Source of the DNA: Ruminococcaceae bacterium OttesenSCG-928-D13 | GTDB taxonomy: Bacteria; Bacillota; Clostridia; Oscillospirales; Ruminococcaceae | NCBI GenBank assembly: GCA_030266915.1 | Contig: JAJDIZ010000006.1 | Location: forward strand, 1 to 46,961 | DNA: 46,961 bases | Direction of reading: 5' to 3' | In this document: piece by piece, positions 15,520-23,164 of the stretch | Layout: each line of letters opens with the position of its first letter | How positions within the stretch are numbered: the first letter of the stretch is position 1 | The notes under the pieces: model-generated | What the model was told of the DNA's origin: nothing | Seen by the model: the letters and a program-made list of their open reading frames with translations, nothing else | Databases searched by the model: none | Position numbers and translations under genes: made by a program

Positions 15520-17412
15520 ATGGCACAGACCCGCTCATTTAAGGAATATGTGGCGAATCATTTCTACAATGATCTGTTTGCGGCGGTTTCGGATTTTCTG
15601 GATGAGAATCACCAAAATCTGAATATTTCATCACAGCATGTACGAAGTGTCGATGGTGTAGAGCTTTCAGACATAACAGTCAAACACGTCTATGTAGATA
15701 GTTTGCCCGGAATGAAGATCGCTTTTGATGTTCTGCTTGAAGCCGATATGGAAATATCAGAAGAAGATCGACACAATGACAGATTTGATGAAAAGAGTGA
15801 CTGGTTCAAAATCTCATGCTCCGGCGATCTATCGTGTAATCTTGATGATTTCATGATATCGCATGTCGAACAATACAGCAATCGAAACCAGCAGAATAAT
15901 CCACTGTCGGACAACCTTGTTCCGATCATCAAAAAGGATCAGCTTGAAACCGTCGCGCGGAGCTTTCTCGAGCAACATTATCCAGAAGCGCTTTATGAAC
16001 CTACGCCGATGGATCCAAACTTAATTGCCCAGCGTATGGGGCTTTCCGTTGAACTCAGACACATCACCTCCGATTTTTCTACCTTCGGGCAGATGTTTTT
16101 TGTGGACAGCGATGCAGAATATTATGACAAGGAAACCGAGACATTTGTCTCTGTCGAAGTGAAACAAGGCACTATTTTCGTTGATCCCGACGCCTACTTT
16201 TTGCGGAATCTTGGTTCCGTGAATAATACCATCATCCATGAGTGCGTTCATTGGGACAAACATAGGAAAGCCTTTGAGTTGGAACGACTATATAACGAAA
16301 ACGCCACGCAGATTAAGTGTCTGGTTGTTGGCGGTGTCAGAGACGCAAAAATCTGGAGCCCAACAGACTGGATGGAATGGCAAGCGAATTCACTGACACC
16401 TCGCATTCAGATGCCTTTTACGCAGGCAAAGATTAAAGCGACCGAGATCATTCAAGATTATTCTCGGCGCTTTCCAGGTTCTGCGCTTATTGACATCATG
16501 GAGCCAGTCATAGATGAAATGGCACTATTCTTCGGCGTTTCGAGAATGGCAGCAAAAATCCGAATGATTGATCTCGGATTTGAGGAGGCCATCGGCACAT
16601 TTACATACATTGACGGCAGATATGTTAGGCCGCACTCTTTCAAAAAGGGCGCGTTGGAAAGAAATCAAACCTTTTCGATTAGTGAGCGGGACGCGATTGT
16701 TGAAAGCTCATTAAATCCTGCCCTTCACGCAAAGATTAGCAGCGGCAATTATTTGTTTGTGGACTCCCATTTTTGCATCAACGACGAAAAATATGTTACC
16801 ACTGACGACAACAATAGCCCTCGCCTTACTACATATGCCCGGCATCATATTGACGAATGTTGCCTTTTGTTTGAATTATCCGTCTCAAAGTCGGCGAATA
16901 AATACGGACAGCAGTTTTATACAGAATGCGTTCTGTATCGAGACGCAACGTCAGACATCGTTTTTGAGGCAAGTTACAAGGATTCAAAGATTAACAGTGA
17001 TGTGGATGCCCACGCACAAGCAATCAACGCATACACCAAAGAATTATCCGAAGTTCTCCAAAAAATGCCTGGCGGGTTTTCAAACGCATTCGTCTATCTT
17101 ATGGAATGGAAAGAGATAACGGTGGAAAAGCTTGCAGAAACTTGCTCCCTTTCGCCAAAAACAATCCAACGATTGAGAACAACTGACGACTATGTGCCGA
17201 CCATCGAATCTGTTGTTGCGATTTGCATTGCGTTGCAATTACCTCCTGTGCTGAGCGATGAGTTAATCCGACGCTCGCCTTGCTCGCTGGGGACTGGCGA
17301 GAAACATTTAACATATAAATTCATGCTCAGCACCTGCAATACCAAACCGATTCATGAATGCAATGACATGCTTCAAAAACTGGGATTTGGACCATTGACC
17401 AAAGAACAGTAA
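15520..17412 (+). CDS. ImmA/IrrE-type metallopeptidase with C-terminal HTH
   Basis: A 630-aa protein. Residues 240-244 are HECVH, the zinc HExxH motif, and EWQAN at 286-290 supplies the third ligand Glu as in ImmA/IrrE peptidases. A helix-turn-helix lies near 529-600 (KLAETCSLSPKTIQRLR). ImmA-like peptidases cleave phage- or element-type repressors, and IrrE-like ones respond to DNA damage. ATG at 15520 is favoured because GGAGG lies 8 nt before it; ATG at 15514 is too close. It is transcribed away from the XRE-led defence operon across a shared control region, so the XRE protein is a plausible substrate. It is twice the usual ImmA length. The substrate is inference. Confidence 0.85.
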   Translation: MAQTRSFKEYVANHFYNDLFAAVSDFLDENHQNLNISSQHVRSVDGVELSDITVKHVYVDSLPGMKIAFDVLLEADMEISEEDRHNDRFDEKSDWFKISCSGDLSCNLDDFMISHVEQYSNRNQQNNPLSDNLVPIIKKDQLETVARSFLEQHYPEALYEPTPMDPNLIAQRMGLSVELRHITSDFSTFGQMFFVDSDAEYYDKETETFVSVEVKQGTIFVDPDAYFLRNLGSVNNTIIHECVHWDKHRKAFELERLYNENATQIKCLVVGGVRDAKIWSPTDWMEWQANSLTPRIQMPFTQAKIKATEIIQDYSRRFPGSALIDIMEPVIDEMALFFGVSRMAAKIRMIDLGFEEAIGTFTYIDGRYVRPHSFKKGALERNQTFSISERDAIVESSLNPALHAKISSGNYLFVDSHFCINDEKYVTTDDNNSPRLTTYARHHIDECCLLFELSVSKSANKYGQQFYTECVLYRDATSDIVFEASYKDSKINSDVDAHAQAINAYTKELSEVLQKMPGGFSNAFVYLMEWKEITVEKLAETCSLSPKTIQRLRTTDDYVPTIESVVAICIALQLPPVLSDELIRRSPCSLGTGEKHLTYKFMLSTCNTKPIHECNDMLQKLGFGPLTKEQ

Positions 17413-17427
17413 AATTTTTATTCACCC

Positions 17428-17458
17428 ACCCGGACATTCTGTGTCCGGGTATTTTTTT
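17428..17458 (+). terminator. Rho-independent terminator after the metallopeptidase gene
   Basis: Perfect 9-bp stem ACCCGGACA / TGTCCGGGT with loop TTCTG, followed by ATTTTTTT, 16 nt after the stop codon. Confidence 0.9.
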
Positions 17459-17592
17459 GCTTGTTTTTAGGCATTTGATCAGACGAAGCCTCGGTTTGAT
17501 AGTGGATTTTTTTCGATAAATCTTGTGTTTTTGCCGTATTCACGGACATTTTATGGCCGTGTAAATCAGGGGACAAGCCAATAGAATGAGCT

Positions 17593-17820
17593 TGTAAGGG
17601 TTGACCTTACAGAACCCCCATCACATGGCAACCGCCTGCGCAGGGTGATTCCCGGTGTCATGTGAGTGTAACTGAATAGCAATACCACAATCGTTCACCG
17701 GGAAGTGACGGCTGTGGTCCGAGATGGAGCATTCCATTCGGGCCGTAGGTCGTCATCCTCGTGGGCTGCCTGTGTGCTCAAAAGATTCTCCATTTCGGAA
17801 AACCGAAAGGAGAATCTTTT
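17593..17820 (+). ncRNA. Structured leader RNA upstream of the sigma-like gene
   Basis: This non-coding stretch holds at least five stem-loops in a row. They are TGTAAGG/CCTTACA (17593-17611), TCACATGGCAACCG with CGGTGTCATGTGA (17621-17665) enclosing the palindrome CCTGCGCAGG, ACCACA/TGTGGT (17684-17718) enclosing TCAC/GTGA, ATGGA/TCCAT (17724-17737), and a final 18-bp hairpin (17780-17820). I see no reading frame with a ribosome site in it. It looks like a cis-regulatory RNA for the gene at 17821. The class is not recognised. The 17460-17592 part just before it shows no gene and no clear signal. Confidence 0.55.
17780..17820 (+). promoter_or_regulatory. Hairpin sequestering the ribosome-binding site
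   Basis: AAAAGATTCTCC (17780-17791) pairs with GGAGAATCTTTT (17809-17820), and TTTCGG pairs with CCGAAA inside, leaving one bulged A and an AAAA loop. The AAAGGAG ribosome site of the gene starting at 17821 lies entirely in the 3' arm. In this fold translation should be blocked, so the leader may act as an on/off switch. The four T residues at the end could also allow some termination. Confidence 0.7.
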
Positions 17821-18306
17821 ATGTTTAAGCCAGAGGAAAAGAAAATCAACAACGCTCGTTTCATCGAAATCGAGGGTGAGCAAATCCCTGTGAGCGAAGA
17901 TGTCTACCGCGCCTACAAGCGCCCCCTATGGGCGGAGCACAAACGAAAAGAGCGAGAGAAGCGCTGCAGGGATGCGAATGGCAACCGTTGCATCAAAGAT
18001 TGCAGCCAGTGCGAAAAGCAGCGGACAGGCAGTGCCCTTTCGCTGGACAAACTGGCCGAGGCCGGCTTCGATGTCGCCGATCCCATTGACTTCACACAGC
18101 GTATCGAAGACGAGCTGCTCATCGAGGCTCTGCATATCGCGCTGGACGAGCTTGCCCCGCTGGACCGCCAGATCATCGACCTCTTTAGCGCTGGTAAATC
18201 CGAGCGGGAAATCGCCGCCGTTGTTGGGATGTCTCAAAAAGGAGTCAACCGCCGCAAAGCCCGGATATTTGCCGATCTGCGGGAGCGACTGAAAAGTTTT
18301 TCCTAG
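17821..18306 (+). CDS. RNA polymerase sigma factor-like protein (region 4)
   Basis: A 161-aa protein. The C-terminal 60 residues are sigma-70 region 4-like: ALDELAPLDRQIIDLFSAGK, then SEREIAAVVGMSQKGVNRRK as the helix-turn-helix that would meet the -35 element. The middle contains a Cys cluster (RCIKDCSQC). Short sigma-like proteins of this kind are common on Clostridia integrative elements and may turn on transfer genes. ATG at 17821 is chosen because its AAAGGAG site lies 8 nt upstream; that site is buried in an 18-bp hairpin. No full region 2 is visible, so it may be an accessory regulator and not a full sigma factor. Confidence 0.8.
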   Translation: MFKPEEKKINNARFIEIEGEQIPVSEDVYRAYKRPLWAEHKRKEREKRCRDANGNRCIKDCSQCEKQRTGSALSLDKLAEAGFDVADPIDFTQRIEDELLIEALHIALDELAPLDRQIIDLFSAGKSEREIAAVVGMSQKGVNRRKARIFADLRERLKSFS

Positions 18307-18321
18307 TTTTTGTGCTCAATG

Positions 18322-18504
18322 GGGCGGTGGCTGTCCTGTGAATATTGAGGGGATCAAACCTCTCAGTGTTCCTTGACAAACACCGCCCACCGGGCGGTCA
18401 TAGCGACAAACCGGGTACATACCCGCCCGGCGCCGCGTGCGAGGACCCCGCCCTTGCCAGTTACAGCAATGTGCTGGCGAGGGTTGGGCGAGCGCCCGGT
18501 CCTC
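18322..18504 (+). ncRNA. Hairpin-rich non-coding region between sigma-like gene and DinG-like helicase
   Basis: The 533-nt gap 18307-18839 shows no convincing gene but clear nested pairing. GGGCGGTG (18322-18329) pairs with CACCGCCC (18381-18388), and the same CCGCCC can instead pair with GGGCGG at 18392-18397. Then GAGGACC (18441-18447) and GGTCCTC (18498-18504) close a loop holding CCCTTGCCAG/CTGGCGAGGG (18451-18483) and GGGCG/CGCCC (18486-18497), a three-way-junction layout. This suggests a structured RNA. Strand is assumed from the flanking genes. The part 18505-18750 is GC-rich with no frame that I trust. Confidence 0.45.
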
Positions 18505-18753
18505 TTTCTCTTTGGAGCATGAGGCTTCCGGCAGACACAAGGCGCCCCGCGGATGATGATACTTCCCCGAACCTGACTATACGGGGGCCATGGTAGTAGG
18601 GGTCATACATGGCGGAAGCATCGTTCTGGCTGAAAAAGGCCAGGGGGAGCTTTCATGGGTAGCGCGCATGCGCCGCCGTCCGCGAATGTCACAAGTGAAA
18701 AACTAATACGGTATTACCGCTAAATCAACCATCATATATATATGTTTTGACTT

Positions 18754-18832
18754 TGGCGGTTTGACTACTGCGCAGCGGTTCGGTTCTCGGATCGCTGCGC
18801 ACCATCAAGCCGCCAATCTAACGGATTGGAGG
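18754..18832 (+). promoter_or_regulatory. Alternative hairpins before the DinG-like gene
   Basis: TGGCGGTTTGA (18754-18764) pairs with TCAAGCCGCCA (18805-18815) with one G-U, and inside it GCGCAGCG (18770-18777) pairs perfectly with CGCTGCGC (18793-18800). A second hairpin CCAATC/GATTGG (18813-18829) shares bases 18813-18815 with the first stem and touches the GGAGG ribosome site (18828-18832). The two stems partly exclude each other, as in translational attenuation. Confidence 0.5.
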
Positions 18833-18839
18833 AATTATC

Positions 18840-21185
18840 ATGCCTGTAACGGCTACAGATATATGCGCGCGCGAAATATCTTACGACATGCCACCAGACA
18901 TTCCACCTCGCTTTCTTACGGGTGGAACGCCCATCTTCACCGCCTATGGCTGTGCACTGCTGGAGCGGCAAACTGCCAAGAATCATGTGTACAGCGCAGT
19001 TAACCTAACCAGCGGCAGAAGAGAGATTCTATATCGCAAGCATCGTCCGCTGGATGAAAGCGAACATCTGAATGCAGCGGCTAAGATCAGGGCGCTGCCC
19101 ATTGCCGGAGCTGGCCGCTCGTCTGTCGACCGTCCACCGCGCGAGAAGTTGCCTCGTAAAAAGATGGACGAAATCTTGACCAAAATATTCGTAGACATCC
19201 TGCCCCAACACGGGTACGCCATGCGAAAGAACCAGATTGGACTTGCAGAGCATATCCTCGAAACGATATCCCGACGCGCCATTTCTCTGGCAGAGTCGGA
19301 GGTCGGCACCGGCAAGACCATGGCCTACCTGGCCGCCGCTGTGCTTGCCAAGCGCGGAAGGCTCAATGACTTCTGGCTGTGCGGCCACTATCCGCAGCAG
19401 AGCTATGCCGAGACCGCCTACATGCCGGTAGTCATCGCAACATCCAGCATTGCTCTCCAGCGCGCCATCATCCAGGATTATCTCCCTGAATTTTCAAATA
19501 TCCTCATGCGTCACGGGGTTATCAATACACCCCTGACCTGCGTTATCCGCAAAGGCCGAGAGCACTTTCTTTGCGAAAGGCGCTTGCAAGCCTTCTTTGA
19601 TGATAGCGATGCACAAACCCAAAGCATTCTTCATCCCCTCGTTTCGCCGAGTGCGTCTTGCGACCTTGCTGACGCAGAAGGATTGACGCCATTTATGAAG
19701 CGCAAAATCTGTGTTTCCGGAAAATGTGGCGACAGTTGCCGTCATGCTGCAAGCTGTCGTTATCTCCGATACATGCAGCATGCCAACGAACCCGAGGTGG
19801 ATTTTTTAATCTGCAACCACAACTATTACCTCGCCGATGTGCTGCACCGTAATTCTGGCAAGCGCCCGCTGTTGCCCCATTACCAGCTCGTTATCATCGA
19901 CGAAGCCCACAAGTTTCTTGATGCAGCGCGGCAGATGTATGGAGTAACGCTGGATGAATCGAAGCTTCCATGGCTGGCCGCAACCATCCACAGCTTCACC
20001 GAGGGTAAATCCCTGGGTGGCGTGAACATACATCGTCTGGCGAAGAAACTGGAGGAGCAGGGCAAGCGCTTGTTTGGGCGATTGCGAATCAATCTGCCAG
20101 ATACCGAAGACGACGAAGCGGAGCGGCTTCCTGCCAATCTGGATGCTGACGCAACTCGCCACCTAAAAACCATGGCGGGGATTGCCACCGATCTCATTAC
20201 CGCATTGGCCGACAGTCATGTGCATGCACGACACCGTGAGCGCAAGGCGCAGGCTATGTGGGAACTGGAAAATCTGAAAAGACGCGCCGCGGCTCTGCGT
20301 AAGCACTGCGACCTGGTTTGCTGGCTGGAGCAGCCTGAGAATGACCTCACGCTCGCATCTATCCCAAAGAATCTGGATGAACGGCTATATACAGATATAT
20401 GGAGTCAGGGACTACCTGTCATCCTGACTTCCGGCACGTTGTCGGCAGGTGGCGACTTTACCCGCATGAAACACTCCCTTGGGCTATCGCGTATGCGGGA
20501 AGCCCTCATCGATGAAACCAGCCAACCATCACCATTCGATTACCACAGAAACGTCATGCTCTATTTCAGTGATACTGTGCCGTTTCCCGACCAGCAGGAC
20601 AAGGGCTATCTGCTGGCAGTAGCGGATGAAGTCCAACGGTTGGTCACGGCTTCTCATGGGCATGCTGCCGTGTTGTTCACTTCATACAACGCCATGGGCC
20701 AAGTCTTTTCCATCCTGAGTGGACGCAAGCTGCCTTTCCCGATGTTCCGAATGGGTAAACGAGACACCGCTGCGTTGGACAACTTCAAGGCCAGCGGCAA
20801 CGGTATCCTGTTTGCATCCGGCTCATTTTGGGAAGGCATCGACATCCCAGGCGATGCACTGAGCATGCTGATCATCGTCAAGCTACCGTTTGCTGTGCCT
20901 GACCCCATTGGCAATTACGAGAAAACACTTTATCCTGATATGCTCACCTACAAAAACCAGGTGCTGGTGCCCGACATGCTGGTAAAGCTCAAGCAGGGTT
21001 TCGGTCGGCTCATCCGCACCGAGGGCGACAGCGGTGTGTGCGCCATTTTGGATTCTCGAGCCCGTGACGGAGCCACATACCATGACCGGGTGATTGCTGC
21101 GCTGCCTTTCTGCCATACATCATCCAGCATCATCGATATCCAGAAATTTATGGCAGACCAAAAGCCAGTCGCCTATTTCAAATAG
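18840..21185 (+). CDS. DinG/XPD-family DNA helicase
   Basis: A 781-aa superfamily 2 helicase of the DinG/XPD type. After an unfamiliar 110-residue N-terminus, Walker A is SEVGTGKT near 160. An iron-sulfur-type Cys set follows (CERRLQ, then CVSGKCGDSCRHAASCRY), DEAH is at about 358, and GSFWEGIDIPG and QGFGRLIR are motifs V and VI. Such enzymes unwind DNA 5' to 3' and serve in repair or element replication. ATG at 18840 has GGAGG 7 nt upstream. It is followed at once by the DUF6870 gene and then the recombinases, so it belongs to the mobile-element backbone. Confidence 0.88.
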   Translation: MPVTATDICAREISYDMPPDIPPRFLTGGTPIFTAYGCALLERQTAKNHVYSAVNLTSGRREILYRKHRPLDESEHLNAAAKIRALPIAGAGRSSVDRPPREKLPRKKMDEILTKIFVDILPQHGYAMRKNQIGLAEHILETISRRAISLAESEVGTGKTMAYLAAAVLAKRGRLNDFWLCGHYPQQSYAETAYMPVVIATSSIALQRAIIQDYLPEFSNILMRHGVINTPLTCVIRKGREHFLCERRLQAFFDDSDAQTQSILHPLVSPSASCDLADAEGLTPFMKRKICVSGKCGDSCRHAASCRYLRYMQHANEPEVDFLICNHNYYLADVLHRNSGKRPLLPHYQLVIIDEAHKFLDAARQMYGVTLDESKLPWLAATIHSFTEGKSLGGVNIHRLAKKLEEQGKRLFGRLRINLPDTEDDEAERLPANLDADATRHLKTMAGIATDLITALADSHVHARHRERKAQAMWELENLKRRAAALRKHCDLVCWLEQPENDLTLASIPKNLDERLYTDIWSQGLPVILTSGTLSAGGDFTRMKHSLGLSRMREALIDETSQPSPFDYHRNVMLYFSDTVPFPDQQDKGYLLAVADEVQRLVTASHGHAAVLFTSYNAMGQVFSILSGRKLPFPMFRMGKRDTAALDNFKASGNGILFASGSFWEGIDIPGDALSMLIIVKLPFAVPDPIGNYEKTLYPDMLTYKNQVLVPDMLVKLKQGFGRLIRTEGDSGVCAILDSRARDGATYHDRVIAALPFCHTSSSIIDIQKFMADQKPVAYFK

Positions 21186-21202
21186 CCGAGGAGGATTTCT
21201 TT

Positions 21203-21412
21203 ATGAACCACGTCATATTAAGCGCACCAGACCTGGTGGACATCCGCGAAGTTCAGGTTGATAAAAGCATGTCGCGTGATGAGCGCATCACCGAGTTCGT
21301 TCGGCAGATTGGGGACCCGTATCACTTTCGTTGCGGAAAATTTGAGGTCACCGCCCGCTTCGCCGAGGACGGTCCCACGCTGGAAGAATGCCTGCAAAGA
21401 ATTATCGCCTAA
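21203..21412 (+). CDS. DUF6870 family small protein
   Basis: A 69-aa protein with the pattern LVDIREVQVDKSMSRDERI, then QIGDPYHFRCGKFEVTARF and a short acidic end. This matches DUF6870, a small family of unknown function frequent on Firmicutes integrative elements. It has AGGAGG upstream and follows the DinG-like gene by 17 nt, so both are likely on one transcript. The 126 nt after it hold only a weak 15-codon frame. Confidence 0.8.
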   Translation: MNHVILSAPDLVDIREVQVDKSMSRDERITEFVRQIGDPYHFRCGKFEVTARFAEDGPTLEECLQRIIA

Positions 21413-21538
21413 ATGAGAAGAATGACTTGAATACGCCGCTGATGAGAGTTAACATGGAGATGGGAAAAGAGCAGAATAGAGCCATCTTCAATCACTTCTG
21501 ATTCGCGGCGAAACCCGTGAAAAAAGGAGTGATTTGTC

Positions 21539-23164
21539 ATGTCAGAAACAAAATACTTTGCGACGAAGTACATTCGCTTGTCCTATGCAGACGATAAGGA
21601 CGGCGAATCGAACAGTGTGGAAAATCAGCGGAAGATTTTGGATAGTTTCATCTCCAGTCAACCGGATATCGAGGCCGTGTCGGAAAAAGTGGACGATGGC
21701 GTTTCTGGCGTCATCTTCGACCGCAAGGCGTTCAAGGAAATGATGGCCGATATCGAAGCTGGGGAAATCAACTGCGTGATCGTGAAAGACCTCTCACGGT
21801 TCGGCAGGGACTATATCGAGACCGGTCGCTATCTGCGCCGTATTTTACCTGCCTATGGAGTGCGCTTCATCGCCCTGAACGACAACATCGACACCCTTCG
21901 GGATAGCGCCGATGATCTGGTGGTGAGCGTGAAGACCATCATCAACGACGCCTACAGCCGGGATATATCGATCAAGACCCGCTCAGCGCTGAATATCAAG
22001 CGAATAAACGGCGATTATGTGGGCGCATGCCCTATCTATGGCTATCGCCGCTCCGACGAAAACAAAAACCGACTGGAGATTGACGATTACCCGGCTTCCA
22101 TCGTGCGGGATATTTTCCGTATGAAGATCGACGGTATGAGCGCTCTCAAAATTTCCGAGACGCTCAACGCTCGCGGCGTGCTATCGCCAATGGCCTACAA
22201 GCGTGATCGGGGGCTTCCGCATCCGACCGGCGGTTTTGCGGACACGCCTGAAACGAAATGGTCAGCGACCGCCATCTTTCGCATCCTGAACGACGAGACC
22301 TATATGGGCACGCTGGTTCAGGGGAAGAAGGGTACATTCAACTACAAGATCAAGGATGTGGTTGACAGGCCGGAATCCGAATGGCAGCGTACAGAAAATG
22401 CCCACGCCCATATCGTCACCGCTCAGGATTTCGACCTCGCCCAGCGGATCATGCAACTCGACACCCGCACCGCTCCGGGCGGGAGCAAAGTGTACCTGTT
22501 CTCCGGCATCATCATCTGTGGGTGCTGCGGTGGCCGTATGACCCGCAAAACCAACCGCTACAAGGGCAAAGAGTATCTCTACTACTATTGCCCCACCGGG
22601 AAGAAGAACGGCTGCACCGGTGCGGCGATGGTCAAGGAAAGCGATCTGATTGAATGTGCGCTGGAGAGCGTGAAGGCGCATATTTCGGGGATTGCGTCTT
22701 TAGAATCCGTGCTGGCTGTCAGCGATGGTCGCAAGGCGGCACTGGCGCTGGCGAAGCAGCTTCAGGAGCAGATTGACGACAACGAGAACCAGCTTACCAG
22801 AATCAGCGGCTTCAAATCCTCGCTATATGAGAATATGGTCAGCGGGTTGTTGACAAAGGAAGATTACAAAACCCTGAAAACCAAGTACACCGCTGACGAA
22901 GCCCGCCTGCGGGACGCTATTGCCACATTGGAAGCCGAACGTAATAACGCCATGGAGGGCAGAGCCGAGCGGCTTCGCTGGATGGAGCATTTTCAGAAGT
23001 TCGAGGGACTGAACGAACTGGACCGCCGCACCGTGGTCAACCTGATTCGCAGCATTCGTGTCATCAGCAAGACGGAGCTGGATTTCACATTCAACTATCA
23101 GGCGGAATACGAGCAAGCTCTAAGCCTCCTTGGCATCGCCAAAAGTACACAGGAGGTGGCATGA
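21539..23164 (+). CDS. Large serine recombinase 1 of 3
   Basis: A 541-aa site-specific recombinase. The resolvase domain starts YIRLS with the catalytic Ser15, and contains VIVKDLSRFGRDYIETG near 80-97. The recombinase domain follows (residues about 165-290). A zinc ribbon has CGCC and CPTGKKNGC near 325-360, and a Leu-rich coiled coil lies after residue 400. It should cut and join DNA at the ends of the element through a Ser-phosphate bond. AAAGGAG lies 9 nt before the ATG. It is the first of three overlapping recombinase genes. Domains and length are complete, so it is likely active. Confidence 0.95.
   Translation: MSETKYFATKYIRLSYADDKDGESNSVENQRKILDSFISSQPDIEAVSEKVDDGVSGVIFDRKAFKEMMADIEAGEINCVIVKDLSRFGRDYIETGRYLRRILPAYGVRFIALNDNIDTLRDSADDLVVSVKTIINDAYSRDISIKTRSALNIKRINGDYVGACPIYGYRRSDENKNRLEIDDYPASIVRDIFRMKIDGMSALKISETLNARGVLSPMAYKRDRGLPHPTGGFADTPETKWSATAIFRILNDETYMGTLVQGKKGTFNYKIKDVVDRPESEWQRTENAHAHIVTAQDFDLAQRIMQLDTRTAPGGSKVYLFSGIIICGCCGGRMTRKTNRYKGKEYLYYYCPTGKKNGCTGAAMVKESDLIECALESVKAHISGIASLESVLAVSDGRKAALALAKQLQEQIDDNENQLTRISGFKSSLYENMVSGLLTKEDYKTLKTKYTADEARLRDAIATLEAERNNAMEGRAERLRWMEHFQKFEGLNELDRRTVVNLIRSIRVISKTELDFTFNYQAEYEQALSLLGIAKSTQEVA

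Noticed and set aside
18345..18596. 83-codon frame in the gap before the DinG-like gene
   Set aside because: It overlaps the paired RNA segments, has no ribosome site and shows no protein-like pattern.
21454..21501. 15-codon frame before the first recombinase, possibly a leader peptide
   Set aside because: Only a weak purine-rich site precedes it and no paired attenuator follows; kept as a note only.
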